Source: a virus
Virus record (IMG/VR): IMGVR_UViG_3300044821_000127
Coordinates: 1-64,000 of that record
DNA: 64,000 bases
Reading direction: 5' to 3' (one strand)
The number at the start of each line of letters is the position of its first letter. Within the stretch, counting starts at the first letter, position 1. Position numbers and translations under genes: made by a program. This document shows, one piece after another, positions 7,465 to 14,717 of this stretch. Under the pieces are notes generated by a model. That model was given only the letters and a program-made list of their open reading frames with translations, did no database searches and was not told the DNA's origin.

Positions 7465-7640
7465 CCCGCAATGAGGCTAACAAAAAGGCCGAGGCCGATG
7501 CCATGAACTTCGGCACTGGGTTTGTCTTGCGAACGAATGGTGGATGGGACGCGCCTAGCCCACATGACGTGTTTGTAATTAAAAACACACAAAAATGGGC
7601 GGCGTCCAACTGCACCAAGAAGAAGGATACCCGGCCATGA
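7461..7640 (+). CDS. 59-aa hypothetical protein
   Basis: ATGA overlaps at both ends (7461 and 7637). Basic, lysine-rich product with a central aromatic segment. GC-rich codon style like its neighbours. Not recognised. Confidence 0.55.
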   Translation: MTRNEANKKAEADAMNFGTGFVLRTNGGWDAPSPHDVFVIKNTQKWAASNCTKKKDTRP

Positions 7641-8044
7641 GCCGCTATACAAAGATCCTGACGAGACTACGGGAGGCGACGGGGCCGGATCGGAAACTGG
7701 ACGCGGCCATAATCAAGGCGCTGTTCCCGCGTTGTCGCATTCTGCCCTATTCAGCTTATACGATTTGGTGCAGAGAACCTGGCAAAGACTGGGGATGGGA
7801 GAAGCTTGAGGGGCTCACTGCCAGCATCGACGCCGTCTTTGCGCTGATCGGGGAGATGTTGCCGGGATGGAACTGGGGGGTATATAAAATAGCGGCAGAG
7901 GTTTTCTTCTGTGTTTTGTCGCCGCCTCCTACGCACCCAAACTGTATCATGGATGTCGTTGCCGAAAGTCAAAAGTGCACCGCCCCACTCGCCATTCTGA
8001 CGACCCTATTCCACGCGCTTGAAGCGCAGGAGGTAGAAAAATGA
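7637..8044 (+). CDS. Phage ABA-sandwich-like domain protein
   Basis: 135 aa; start at the ATGA overlap. The pattern TGPDRKLDAAI ... LTASIDAVFALIGEMLPGWNWG ... CTAPLAILTTLFHAL resembles the small 'phage ABA sandwich' family seen in many phages. Function unknown. A long frame on the opposite strand is a shadow. Confidence 0.6.
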   Translation: MSRYTKILTRLREATGPDRKLDAAIIKALFPRCRILPYSAYTIWCREPGKDWGWEKLEGLTASIDAVFALIGEMLPGWNWGVYKIAAEVFFCVLSPPPTHPNCIMDVVAESQKCTAPLAILTTLFHALEAQEVEK

Positions 8045-8208
8045 TTGGGACTTCTCTTATGCTATTTTTGTTTTCTTGGTTCCTCGCCACAGAAAGTAAA
8101 GAACTTAATGATGTAGATAACTCCAAAACTGTAGCACTACTTATCACAGTTATTATTGCCTTGTGCGGCTTTGGGCTTGATGCAGCAATTACTTACATAG
8201 TAAAATAA
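8041..8208 (+). CDS. 55-aa two-helix membrane protein
   Basis: ATGA overlap with the upstream gene. Hydrophobic segments at about 2-16 and 30-52 with a charged middle (ESKELNDVDNSK). AT-rich again, marking the end of the GC-rich block 6590-8044. Not recognised. Confidence 0.55.
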   Translation: MIGTSLMLFLFSWFLATESKELNDVDNSKTVALLITVIIALCGFGLDAAITYIVK

Positions 8209-8211
8209 CCC

Positions 8212-8478
8212 ATGCACGCCCCGCACCGTTCCGATTACTTAATCTTCCTCCTAGTAATCTGCCTCTTCGGGGCGGGCGCGGCGGCTTTCTACTGTCCAAC
8301 CATCCCCATTCCACCAACCCCAAACATAACCCTAGACCAAACCCCTATGCAGAAATATTGCACCCCAATTTGGCAAAAAACCAAACACACAATTTCTGTC
8401 CTTGGAATAACCTACCAAGTAATGGTGTCCCACAACTGTGGTACGCAATATAAAGGTGAAAAGGTTAGAAAGAAATGA
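8212..8478 (+). CDS. Probable exported or anchored 88-aa protein
   Basis: N-terminal hydrophobic stretch (residues 9-28) after a positively charged start, followed by a proline-rich region and three cysteines that could form a disulphide outside the cytoplasm. Basic C-terminus. Overlaps the next start by four bases. Confidence 0.5.
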   Translation: MHAPHRSDYLIFLLVICLFGAGAAAFYCPTIPIPPTPNITLDQTPMQKYCTPIWQKTKHTISVLGITYQVMVSHNCGTQYKGEKVRKK

Positions 8479-8954
8479 ACATCTTCGTTACCCACCCATC
8501 CCCGTTCCGGTCCGCCATCGCCCTCGATGACCGCCGATTAATCAAAATGATCCTGGAAACCGCTCAACTTCTCAGTACTGCCGTTCAATCCATTCCAGGC
8601 TTTGCCCTCGAAATCTACCCTCTTTACAAACCTACCCATGCCAACCACCCATGTTCCATTTGGGCGCGCAGCAGTCAATTTCGTTTTACCTGGCTTTACA
8701 TACATGGAAAAGAACTTGCTTTGGAATATACCGCCCGATTTGGCAAAACCCACAAAAGCGTTGCCGTTCTTGACGTTTGCTTTACCTACGTTGGTATCTT
8801 CCCATCCAATTCCGACCCTCTCGATTTTGACAACTGCACCCCCTACAAACACCTTCCAGTCTTCGAAGCTTATAAGCAAACCCTTCGTGACAAGTGGCAA
8901 GCTGATGGTGACCGCGCCAAATGGACAAATTCCCAACCCCCGGAATGGAAGTAA
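8475..8954 (+). CDS. Conserved phage protein (MNIFV / KMILE family), donor of the 48-nt copy
   Basis: 159 aa. The layout MNIFV, DDRRLIKMILETAQLLST, YKPTHANHPCSIWAR, EYTARFGKTHKS and C-terminal AKWTNSQPPEW matches a widespread phage family in which HxxKMILE, the THxNHPC segment and GKxHKS are conserved. I recall no proven function; a nucleic-acid glycosylase-like role has been suggested for similar proteins but is not visible here. Residues 79-94 are the source segment duplicated at 6977. Confidence 0.65.
   Translation: MNIFVTHPSPFRSAIALDDRRLIKMILETAQLLSTAVQSIPGFALEIYPLYKPTHANHPCSIWARSSQFRFTWLYIHGKELALEYTARFGKTHKSVAVLDVCFTYVGIFPSNSDPLDFDNCTPYKHLPVFEAYKQTLRDKWQADGDRAKWTNSQPPEWK
8709..8756 (+). 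repeat. 48-nt exact duplicate, probable source copy
   Basis: Identical to 6977-7024. Flanked here by AAAAG on both sides (8708-8712 and 8754-8758). Fits the conserved family pattern of this gene, so it is taken as the original. Confidence 0.9.
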
Positions 8955-8958
8955 GTAA

Positions 8959-9174
8959 ATGAATAATATGTATGAAACCTCCCTCCGCCTCGGTAAATAC
9001 CGCATTCGAAAAGAAGAAGCCGACATCCTCTACTCTCGCGCAATCGCCGTCCTAGAGTTAGGGGATTTCAATTCCGCAAATTCCCTTCTCTTGTCAGCTA
9101 GTCGAAATGAAACAGTGGCAAGTGAACTACTTGCAGAAATTGAGGGGCTAAAAAATGAAACCCGCGCCCGTTGA
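8959..9174 (+). CDS. 71-aa helical hypothetical protein
   Basis: ATG at 8959. A tetratricopeptide-like helical pair may be present (ADILYSRAIAVLELGDFNSANSLL), but a single repeat is not proof. Overlaps the next gene by 20 bases. Confidence 0.5.
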   Translation: MNNMYETSLRLGKYRIRKEEADILYSRAIAVLELGDFNSANSLLLSASRNETVASELLAEIEGLKNETRAR

Positions 9175-9250
9175 ATGGGGGACGGTAGTAATCGCCGCCC
9201 TTGCAACTGCCGTTATTCTTTCCGCTATGTTTGGATGGATAGAGATATGA
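9155..9250 (+). CDS. 31-aa single-span membrane peptide
   Basis: ATG at 9155 with GAGGGG upstream; ends in an ATGA overlap at 9247. One transmembrane helix (residues 9-27). Overlap with both neighbours supports it as a real coupled gene. Confidence 0.5.
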   Translation: MKPAPVEWGTVVIAALATAVILSAMFGWIEI

Positions 9251-9501
9251 CCCCCGAAGACTACGCCCTGCTCTCCACCACCGCCTATCCCGCCCTGTAC
9301 CAAATCTCCCTTCTAATGGATCGGGGCGTAGAATATTCCTCCCCCTTCTTCCTTGTCCCGCAAGAACTCTTCTCCGATGCCTTCGTCGAAATGGTAAGAT
9401 TTTGTGCTAAGACGGGGAGTAAGATGACCATGTATGACGGAGAGGTAGATAAGAATAACTTCTTGTTCAAGGGACTTTTTGTAACTTTTATTGAGGAATA
9501 A
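9247..9501 (+). CDS. 84-aa hypothetical protein
   Basis: Start set at the ATGA overlap (9247) rather than the longer frame from 9175. Aromatic-rich compact sequence (FFLVPQELFSDAFVEMVRF). Not recognised. Confidence 0.55.
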   Translation: MTPEDYALLSTTAYPALYQISLLMDRGVEYSSPFFLVPQELFSDAFVEMVRFCAKTGSKMTMYDGEVDKNNFLFKGLFVTFIEE

Positions 9502-9505
9502 GTTA

Positions 9506-9607
9506 TTGAATAACACACCCATCCCTTGTGAAATTATCTTGCGTGACGGCGCTGCGCCGCCCCCTCCCATGGTCGATTTCGTGGGCCGTGGCGCCCATCA
9601 CCCTTGA
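9506..9607 (+). CDS. 33-aa proline-rich peptide, possible
   Basis: TTG start with GAGGA nine bases upstream, inside the end of the previous gene. Proline-rich middle and mixed remainder (NNTPIPCEIILRDGAAPPPP). Small and unsupported by a family. Confidence 0.3.
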   Translation: MNNTPIPCEIILRDGAAPPPPMVDFVGRGAHHP

Positions 9608-9646
9608 CACCCACCCCACCCCATGCCACACTATGCACTCAGCCCA

Positions 9647-9664
9647 GCCGTCCTGCGGAGCACC
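9647..9664. repeat. 18-nt direct repeat, copy 2
   Basis: Exact copy of 1016-1033. Its GGAG lies nine bases before the ATG at 9670 and probably serves as ribosome site. The gap 9608-9669 holds no other feature I can support. Confidence 0.8.
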
Positions 9665-9669
9665 ATCAG

Positions 9670-9786
9670 ATGAAAATCAAAGTAACAACTCCCACCCCAC
9701 TACCGCTACCCACCGAATGGTACTGTTTAGAAATGACCCAAGCAGTTGTTGTAGCGGCAGCTAATGCTAATCCGCCATGGAAATAG
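9670..9786 (+). CDS. 38-aa hypothetical peptide
   Basis: ATG at 9670 behind the GGAG of the 18-nt repeat. Pro/Thr-rich start, then a short helix (LEMTQAVVVAAANANPPW). Overlaps the next gene by ten bases. Confidence 0.4.
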   Translation: MKIKVTTPTPLPLPTEWYCLEMTQAVVVAAANANPPWK

Positions 9787-9902
9787 TTGCACTCACTTGT
9801 GATTATGTTTTAGCAGAAAAACTTGCAATCAGTATGAGCGAAATGTCTCAAGGACTTATTGGAGTGTTAAATTTGACTAGCGGCTTGGTTACCGTGCCAT
9901 AA
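9777..9902 (+). CDS. 41-aa hypothetical peptide
   Basis: ATG at 9777; stop overlaps the next ATG as TAATG. Mostly hydrophobic, with possible amphipathic helices. No family known. Confidence 0.4.
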   Translation: MEIVALTCDYVLAEKLAISMSEMSQGLIGVLNLTSGLVTVP

Positions 9903-10117
9903 TGTCCTCCCCTAAAGAATTTCTCCCCCTTCTCTACCAAGCAATGGCGACCCCGTTTGGAATTGAATTCCCCACTTCCGATGTAACCCGCCTGCGCGCC
10001 CGCCTCTATGCCGCCCGATCGGCTTCAAAAGATCCAAGCCTAAGCTGCTTACAGTTCCGTGACACCCCAAATAATGATGCCGTTTGGATTGTGAAAGGAC
10101 AGAGTAAAGATGAATGA
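9902..10117 (+). CDS. 71-aa hypothetical protein
   Basis: Begins in the TAATG overlap. The sequence (LLYQAMATPFGIEFPTSD, RLRARLYAARS, DPSLSCLQFRD) resembles small phage proteins of unknown function with a conserved central RLYAAR helix. Confidence 0.55.
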   Translation: MSSPKEFLPLLYQAMATPFGIEFPTSDVTRLRARLYAARSASKDPSLSCLQFRDTPNNDAVWIVKGQSKDE

Positions 10118-10129
10118 GGAGATAAACTA

Positions 10130-10360
10130 ATGGGATATTCCCCAGGATCAGTAGATGATGCAAGACTTCATTCTGTTGCCGATATTGACGTAGAAGTTTA
10201 TTGCGGTTACATTGAAGTTCGTATTACTGACGAAGTTACCGGCATTCTTTGTTGTTTGAATGTAGAAGGTGCAAGAAAATTGGCAGGTTATTTGGAATTG
10301 TTAGCAGACATGTTGGAAAAAGGTACTTACCAATGCCCAAGCCCGCCGAAGAACCCATAA
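10130..10360 (+). CDS. 76-aa hypothetical protein
   Basis: SD GAGGAGATAAACTA before the ATG. Beta-rich pattern (VEVYCGYIEVRITDEVTGIL) followed by a helix. Overlaps the next gene by 28 bases. Confidence 0.55.
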   Translation: MGYSPGSVDDARLHSVADIDVEVYCGYIEVRITDEVTGILCCLNVEGARKLAGYLELLADMLEKGTYQCPSPPKNP

Positions 10361-10530
10361 CCCGCATCCATATCCAACCCTATTCCCGAGACTTGGAAAT
10401 CCTCCAAACTTATTTCGGCGATAACATCGGTGTATCCCCCGCCATTCGCAAGATCATCCGTAGTTGGTTGGAGACAAATAACATCCTGCTAAAGCATCGG
10501 GCAAAAGAAATAGAGGAGATGATATTGTGA
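10333..10530 (+). CDS. Possible ribbon-helix-helix DNA-binding protein
   Basis: 65 aa from the ATG at 10333. A short beta strand (ITRIHIQPY) is followed by two helices (RDLEILQTYFGD; SPAIRKIIRSWLE), the arrangement of Arc/MetJ-type RHH regulators and similar in size. A longer frame from 10249 overlaps the previous gene more and has no SD. The DNA-binding role is inference. Confidence 0.5.
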   Translation: MPKPAEEPITRIHIQPYSRDLEILQTYFGDNIGVSPAIRKIIRSWLETNNILLKHRAKEIEEMIL

Positions 10531-10628
10531 TTGACATTCCTTCGTTGTTAAATGGAATAATCTTGGGTGTATTAATTATGAATATTCCTTTGGCTATAAT
10601 TTATTTAATAAATTTGCCAAGGAGATAA
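10527..10628 (+). CDS. 33-aa membrane peptide, GTG start
   Basis: GTG overlapping the upstream TGA, with GGAG eight bases before. Almost wholly hydrophobic (LLNGIILGVLIMNIPLAIIY) with a basic end. Probably a single membrane span. Confidence 0.45.
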   Translation: MIDIPSLLNGIILGVLIMNIPLAIIYLINLPRR

Positions 10629-10638
10629 ATATTTCAGT

Positions 10639-10828
10639 AGCCCCACTACATGACGGCGGTGAACAAGGCGAGTGGTTAGGTTACCATTTCTCGCCTCACT
10701 TGGACGGTGGTAAGCCTCCAATTTCCGCCCAATAGTCGAAAGGCAATTTATTCCATCCCGCCATTGTGGCAGTAAACGGTATAAGTTGCCCACACTGACA
10801 AACCAGTGTTCCGGTATGTAGTGGGGCT
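10639..10828 (+). ncRNA. Candidate multi-branched structured RNA
   Basis: About 190 nt in a gene-free gap, with nested perfect pairings. Closing stem: 10639-10651 with 10816-10828 (13 bp). Next: 10655-10659 with 10725-10729 (5 bp), enclosing a hairpin 10667-10676 with 10683-10686 and 10690-10695 (10 bp, 3-nt bulge) and one at 10700-10704 with 10717-10721. Then 10742-10751 with 10781-10790 (10 bp, one G-U) capped by 10760-10763 with 10767-10770, and finally 10792-10797 with 10804-10809. The G-U pair favours the plus strand. The gene at 10853 follows. No known RNA family recognised. Confidence 0.6.
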
Positions 10829-10852
10829 TCCTAAATATTTGGAGAAAACTTA

Positions 10853-11107
10853 ATGCCTGAAATAAATCCCATACAGGGCCTAAAGCTCCTTTCCGAGGCA
10901 ACCGTAGACAGCCTCTCCGAACTCTTCAACCGCGACCCCCTCACCTATACCCATGAAGACCGCGTAAGATTCGTTTCCGAGCTTCGAGCCCTTCGCGCTC
11001 GCTGGGCAGTAGCTGAGATGGCGGGAAAGAAATCTCTTCCCAAAGTCGATAAGCCCAAGGTGGAAAAATCCACCGCTGTGGCCGCCCCAAAAGATATGGA
11101 TTTTTAA
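10853..11107 (+). CDS. 84-aa protein with acidic DMDF tail
   Basis: SD TTGGAGAAAAC before the ATG. A helical N-terminal domain (LTYTHEDRVRFVSELRALRARW) is followed by a Lys/Pro-rich linker and a C-terminus APKDMDF. The gene at 16400 ends in APKDLDF. Short acidic tails ending in Phe are used by single-strand-binding proteins to dock replication partners; here that is only an analogy. Confidence 0.6.
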   Translation: MPEINPIQGLKLLSEATVDSLSELFNRDPLTYTHEDRVRFVSELRALRARWAVAEMAGKKSLPKVDKPKVEKSTAVAAPKDMDF

Positions 11108-11121
11108 CCTTGCGAGAAAAA

Positions 11122-11412
11122 ATGAATGAAATAATTGAAAGAGTGGCAATAGAATTAATTAAAGACGAACTTAGGGCTTTTTCTCCTGAGATGATTGAAG
11201 AATTTGCCATAACAAATTGGTTTCAATTTTCTGATGAATTAAAGGAAAAATATCTTAGACCTGCTCGGGCCGTTATTCTTGCAATGAGAGAGCCAACTAT
11301 TGAAATGGAGAAAAAAGGACAATTAAAATGTGGAACAAAACCTCATATACAAGACCCTAATTTACCTTCATTTTTTGTTTGGCAAGCAATGATTGACGAG
11401 GCATTAAAATAA
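11122..11412 (+). CDS. 96-aa conserved phage protein
   Basis: Ends in VILAMREPTIEME and later WQAMIDEALK, the pair of motifs seen in a very common phage protein of unknown function. Start chosen at the ATG at 11122; a TTG at 11110 is possible. AT-rich. TAATG overlap with the nuclease gene. Confidence 0.6.
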   Translation: MNEIIERVAIELIKDELRAFSPEMIEEFAITNWFQFSDELKEKYLRPARAVILAMREPTIEMEKKGQLKCGTKPHIQDPNLPSFFVWQAMIDEALK

Positions 11413-12365
11413 TGTCATTCCACTACGGCCCCAACAACTCCTTTTCCAAAACCCTCCCATATCTCCAACTTTATTGGGACAGCACCTCCCTTGGCCTTCT
11501 TAAAGAATGCCCCCGGAAATATTTCTACAGTATCATATGCGGCTACACCTCCCGCACCACTTCCATTCATCTCACCTTTGGACTGTTATTCCATTCCTCC
11601 CTTGAATACTACGACCACATGAAATTTTCCGGCCTGGACCACGAAACGGCCCTTGAAAGGACATTACAAAAAGTTCTCGAAGACACCTGGGATAAGGAAC
11701 TAAAGCGCCCGATCGAAATGGACTCGGACAGCAAGACCCGTTCTGGGCTTATTCGTACCATCGTGTGGTATCTAGACCAGTTCCAAAACGATCCCTTAGA
11801 AACAGTGAAACTCGCAAATGGAAAACCGGCGATTGAACTTTCCTTCCAGTTCGAAACTAGTTACAAATCACAATCAACTAATGAAAACTTTTTACTTTGC
11901 GGGCACCTCGATAAAGTTGCCAAGATGGATGGACGATCATATATTGTTGATAGAAAAACAACTTCAACAACTTTATCCTCCTCCTACTTCGACAAATACT
12001 CCCCCGACAACCAATTCTCCCTTTACGACTTTGCCGGGAAAGTAATCTACGCCAACGATATGAGTGGAATTATTGTCGATGCCGCCCAAGTCGCCGTTAC
12101 CTTTTCTCGCTTCCAACGTCAAACTATCTTCCGCACCGATTCCGTACGAGAGGAATGGTACAGAGATTTCGGCGAATATCTTTTTCTTGCCGAACGCTAC
12201 GCGGAGAAAGAATATTGGCCGATGAACGACAAATCCTGCAATAACTACGGCGAGTGCCCATTCCGCTCAATATGCTCAAAACCTGCTTCCATCCGTGAGC
12301 AATTCCTTCATGGGCTTTTCGGGCGAAGGACTTGGGATCCTACGGTTGCGCGAGGCGATATTTGA
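11412..12365 (+). CDS. Cas4/RecB-like PD-(D/E)XK nuclease
   Basis: 317 aa. Motifs: LKECPRKYFYSIICGY near the start; an aspartate in CGHLDKV (about 163-168); IVDRKTT (about 178-184) giving the DxK pair; then QFSLYDF (motif QxxxY-like). One N-terminal Cys in ECPRKY plus three C-terminal ones in CNNYGECPFRSIC can bind a 4Fe-4S cluster as in Cas4 and AddB. Likely an exonuclease producing single strands for recombination; the Sak4-like ATPase follows two genes later. Not a CRISPR component: no array or other cas gene is present. Confidence 0.85.
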   Translation: MSFHYGPNNSFSKTLPYLQLYWDSTSLGLLKECPRKYFYSIICGYTSRTTSIHLTFGLLFHSSLEYYDHMKFSGLDHETALERTLQKVLEDTWDKELKRPIEMDSDSKTRSGLIRTIVWYLDQFQNDPLETVKLANGKPAIELSFQFETSYKSQSTNENFLLCGHLDKVAKMDGRSYIVDRKTTSTTLSSSYFDKYSPDNQFSLYDFAGKVIYANDMSGIIVDAAQVAVTFSRFQRQTIFRTDSVREEWYRDFGEYLFLAERYAEKEYWPMNDKSCNNYGECPFRSICSKPASIREQFLHGLFGRRTWDPTVARGDI

Positions 12366-12400
12366 TTATTTTACAACTATTAACTAAAAGGGCTAAGAAG

Positions 12401-12718
12401 ATGATCGGACACGAATTACAAAACGCACAATACCAAGGAAACTCGCCAAAATCCCCAGAAGAACCAAAATTCCTTCAAGATCAAATAAGGTATTTAAGTA
12501 CGGAACTTGATAGTATTAACATTTCAATTGTAAAATTGTCTGACATTGCCAATGCAATTTTTGGCGTAGAGCCGGAAGCCGTTATCCATGCTGCTTCAAG
12601 TAAAGAAGCTCAAACATCCAATACAATTGAAGAAAAATTCAACATTCTCCTAGCAAGGATGCAAAGTGTACAAGCTAGGCTTTCTTCAGTTACCTCCCGT
12701 TTGCAAAGGCTCGCATAA
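12401..12718 (+). CDS. 105-aa coiled-coil protein
   Basis: ATG at 12401 after AAAAGGGCTAAGAAG. Heptad-like helices (LSTELDSINISIVKLSDIAN; FNILLARMQSVQARLSSV). Between the nuclease and the ATPase, so possibly part of recombination, but no motif shows it. Confidence 0.5.
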   Translation: MIGHELQNAQYQGNSPKSPEEPKFLQDQIRYLSTELDSINISIVKLSDIANAIFGVEPEAVIHAASSKEAQTSNTIEEKFNILLARMQSVQARLSSVTSRLQRLA

Positions 12719-12719
12719 T

Positions 12720-12926
12720 ATGAACCAAGATGAAGCAAACAACCTTAAAGCTGAAGTAATGTCACTCTTAAAGGAGTCTCAAAAAGATCCTGAATTAGAA
12801 ATTCCTGCAATTGAAAAACTAATAGATCTTGCGATTACGGTATCTTTGGATATTGCAGTAAGTCTTGGAACTATTGCTTGGGCAATTCAATCCATTGACG
12901 AAAGAATGCTAAGGAGTAATCGCTAA
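12720..12926 (+). CDS. 68-aa helical hypothetical protein
   Basis: ATG at 12720, one base after the previous stop codon. All-helical with a hydrophobic segment (LIDLAITVSLDIAVSLGTIA) that could be a membrane helix or a packed core. TAATG overlap with the ATPase gene. Confidence 0.5.
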   Translation: MNQDEANNLKAEVMSLLKESQKDPELEIPAIEKLIDLAITVSLDIAVSLGTIAWAIQSIDERMLRSNR

Positions 12927-13858
12927 TGCCCAACATCCTAAAACACCCATCCGCCACCAGTACCAAACTACTATTCATCGGCGAGTCCGGGGCGGGCAAA
13001 ACCGGGGCGCTTTGTTCTCTTGCCGCAGCGGGATACAAACTCCGCATTCTCGACATGGATAACGGCGTAGAGCTAATCAAAGACTACCTTTCCAATCCAA
13101 ACTCCCCCTACGTCAAGCAAAACCCCGATTGTTGGAAAAACGTTGAATACCGCATCATCACCGATGTAACAAAATCCTCCATTGGAAAGGTAATTTGCAC
13201 ACAGGCAACTGCATGGCCCACCATGCTTAGAATGCTTAATGAATGGAAGTATACCTCTGAGGACGGCGAAGAAATCAACTACGGCAAACCCCACGAATGG
13301 GGTAGTGACACCATTCTTGTCATTGACTCCCTTACCTCAGCGGCTTATGCGGCCTTGAATTACCACCTCGCACAAAACGGGGCTTTGTCGGCCGCCCGCA
13401 CCCAAAATGAAGCCCGTAGGGATATTGGCGCCGCACAGGACTACATCCGAGGGCTATTGGCCATATTCAAAGATGCCACAATGTCTTGCAATCTTATCCT
13501 AACCTCCCAAATCACCCAAGTTTCCGAAAGTGGAATGGGACCGCAAAGCGATGAAGTAAAAAAAGAGGGGGAAAGTATTATGGGCTTTCCCGCCGCAATC
13601 GGTCGGGCGCTTTCTCCTCAAATCCCCCGATACTTTAATACCGTCCTCCAAGCTAAGGTTGTCGGCACCAAGCAAATCATTACCACCAAAACCCAAGGGG
13701 ATATTTGCACGAAAAATACCGCCCCGTTAAGGGTAAAACCTCAGTATGATCTTGCCACTGGGTTGGCCGATTACTTTCGGGATGTGCGGGGAAATGGGCC
13801 GTCCGCCGGAGGCCCGGCAACCTCGGCAGCACCGAAAATTCCTCTTAAGGAGGATTAA
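12926..13858 (+). CDS. Sak4-like RecA-fold ATPase
   Basis: 310 aa. Walker A GESGAGKTG (about 18-26), early strand ILDMDNG, Walker B region TILVIDSLTS, and a Q/S-rich sensor LILTSQITQVSESG. The layout matches phage Sak4-type single-strand annealing/recombination ATPases (AAA_24-like). It stands with a nuclease upstream and a probable ssDNA-binding protein downstream, the usual recombination module. The C-terminus is a Gly/Pro/Ala-rich tail ending in an acidic residue pair. Confidence 0.8.
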   Translation: MPNILKHPSATSTKLLFIGESGAGKTGALCSLAAAGYKLRILDMDNGVELIKDYLSNPNSPYVKQNPDCWKNVEYRIITDVTKSSIGKVICTQATAWPTMLRMLNEWKYTSEDGEEINYGKPHEWGSDTILVIDSLTSAAYAALNYHLAQNGALSAARTQNEARRDIGAAQDYIRGLLAIFKDATMSCNLILTSQITQVSESGMGPQSDEVKKEGESIMGFPAAIGRALSPQIPRYFNTVLQAKVVGTKQIITTKTQGDICTKNTAPLRVKPQYDLATGLADYFRDVRGNGPSAGGPATSAAPKIPLKED

Positions 13859-13860
13859 CT

Positions 13861-14103
13861 ATGTATGTCGGTCATTATTATTCTTTCGAAGAATTCAAAG
13901 AAGAAAGTTCAGAAAAAACATTGCTGGGCTATTACAAGTCAAACGTAAATTTAATGAAAGAAGAATATAAACACTTATCAATTCACGCTAATGGAATGCC
14001 CGGTGACCTCGCTAAACTTTGGGAAGCCGAAAGCATTCTGGAAATTTTAAAAAAGCGTCATTCTTTAGGACATTTACCTACGTCCACAACCCAACCTAGC
14101 TAG
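13861..14103 (+). CDS. 80-aa hypothetical protein
   Basis: SD AAGGAGGATTAACT shared with the end of the ATPase gene. Helical, AT-rich. Not recognised. Confidence 0.55.
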   Translation: MYVGHYYSFEEFKEESSEKTLLGYYKSNVNLMKEEYKHLSIHANGMPGDLAKLWEAESILEILKKRHSLGHLPTSTTQPS

Positions 14104-14116
14104 GAAAACAATTACC

Positions 14117-14560
14117 ATGGCAAAAGAAACAACCCTTCCTCCCGATTTCAAAGTCCTCTTGAACAAGCCCCTTGACTCCTTTGAACGCCCCCCGAGCATT
14201 CCCGCTGGAACTTATTTCGGTGTTCTCGGAGCTTACCAAGTGGGGAAATCCCGCTTCGGCACTGATCGGGGCACCGTCATCCACATTCCCGTCATTCTTA
14301 CCGGCCCAACCGAAGACGTTCCGGTCGATGAGCTTGACGAAAGCCTCCTGCCCAAAATGAAGCTTAAACAAGAATTCACCCTTGACTACAAGTTCAATGA
14401 CTTCCTTGAAGCCTTGGGCCACAACACCGCCGGAAAGGGCGCGGACGAATTTCTCCACCTTCTTGAAGGTTCCGAAGTTCTTGTCACTGTTTCCCAAACT
14501 CCGGGAAAAAATGAGAAGGACAAGTTTAACAACGTACGCCGAATTGTCGGGGCGAACTAA
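14117..14560 (+). CDS. Probable ssDNA-binding / recombination accessory protein
   Basis: 147 aa. IPAGTYFGVL, a GKSRFGTDRG segment, then a helix-poor central region (LKQEFTLDYKFNDFLEAL) and VLVTVSQTPGK resemble proteins that follow Sak4-type ATPases in many phages and are thought to bind single strands. No experimental function known to me. The position right after the recombination genes supports the call. Confidence 0.5.
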   Translation: MAKETTLPPDFKVLLNKPLDSFERPPSIPAGTYFGVLGAYQVGKSRFGTDRGTVIHIPVILTGPTEDVPVDELDESLLPKMKLKQEFTLDYKFNDFLEALGHNTAGKGADEFLHLLEGSEVLVTVSQTPGKNEKDKFNNVRRIVGAN

Positions 14561-14607
14561 GGGAAAAGTAGTTTCGGCAGGGTGATTCATCGCATCTCCT
14601 CGACCAC

Positions 14608-14637
14608 TTGCCGGCCAGTGGGCCGAAAGACCGGCAA
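14608..14637 (+). terminator. Hairpin just upstream of the tRNA, terminator-like
   Basis: 14608-14614 pairs with 14631-14637 (7 bp), with an inner GGCC/GGCC stem, followed by TCTTTCTCCC, a weak U-rich run. It may end the transcript of the preceding gene or guide tRNA 5' processing. The rest of 14561-14641 shows nothing else. Confidence 0.4.
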
Positions 14638-14641
14638 TCTT

Positions 14642-14715
14642 TCTCCCTTAGTTTAATGGTAGAACATATGACTTTGACTCATAAAATTAAGGTTCGAATC
14701 CTTGAGGGAGAACCA
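14642..14715 (+). tRNA. tRNA-Gln (UUG anticodon), CCA encoded
   Basis: Cloverleaf read by eye: acceptor TCTCCCT/AGGGAGA (7 bp), D-stem GTTT/GAAC, anticodon stem TATGA/TCATA with loop CTTTGAC (anticodon TTG), T-stem TAAGG/CCTTG with loop TTCGAAT, discriminator A and an encoded CCA. The gene following it starts at 14718, two bases after the CCA, and the acceptor strand GAGGGAG doubles as its SD. A Gln tRNA would support CAA codons. Confidence 0.9.
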
Positions 14716-14717
14716 AA

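Noticed and set aside
10629-10733. Protein-coding use of the 10639-10828 region
   Set aside because: A 32-codon frame looks partly protein-like but has no ATG, GTG or TTG start, and the nested stems explain the region better.
11412-12365. Cas4-like nuclease as part of a CRISPR system
   Set aside because: No repeat-spacer array, cas1 or cas2 anywhere in the window; neighbours are recombination genes.
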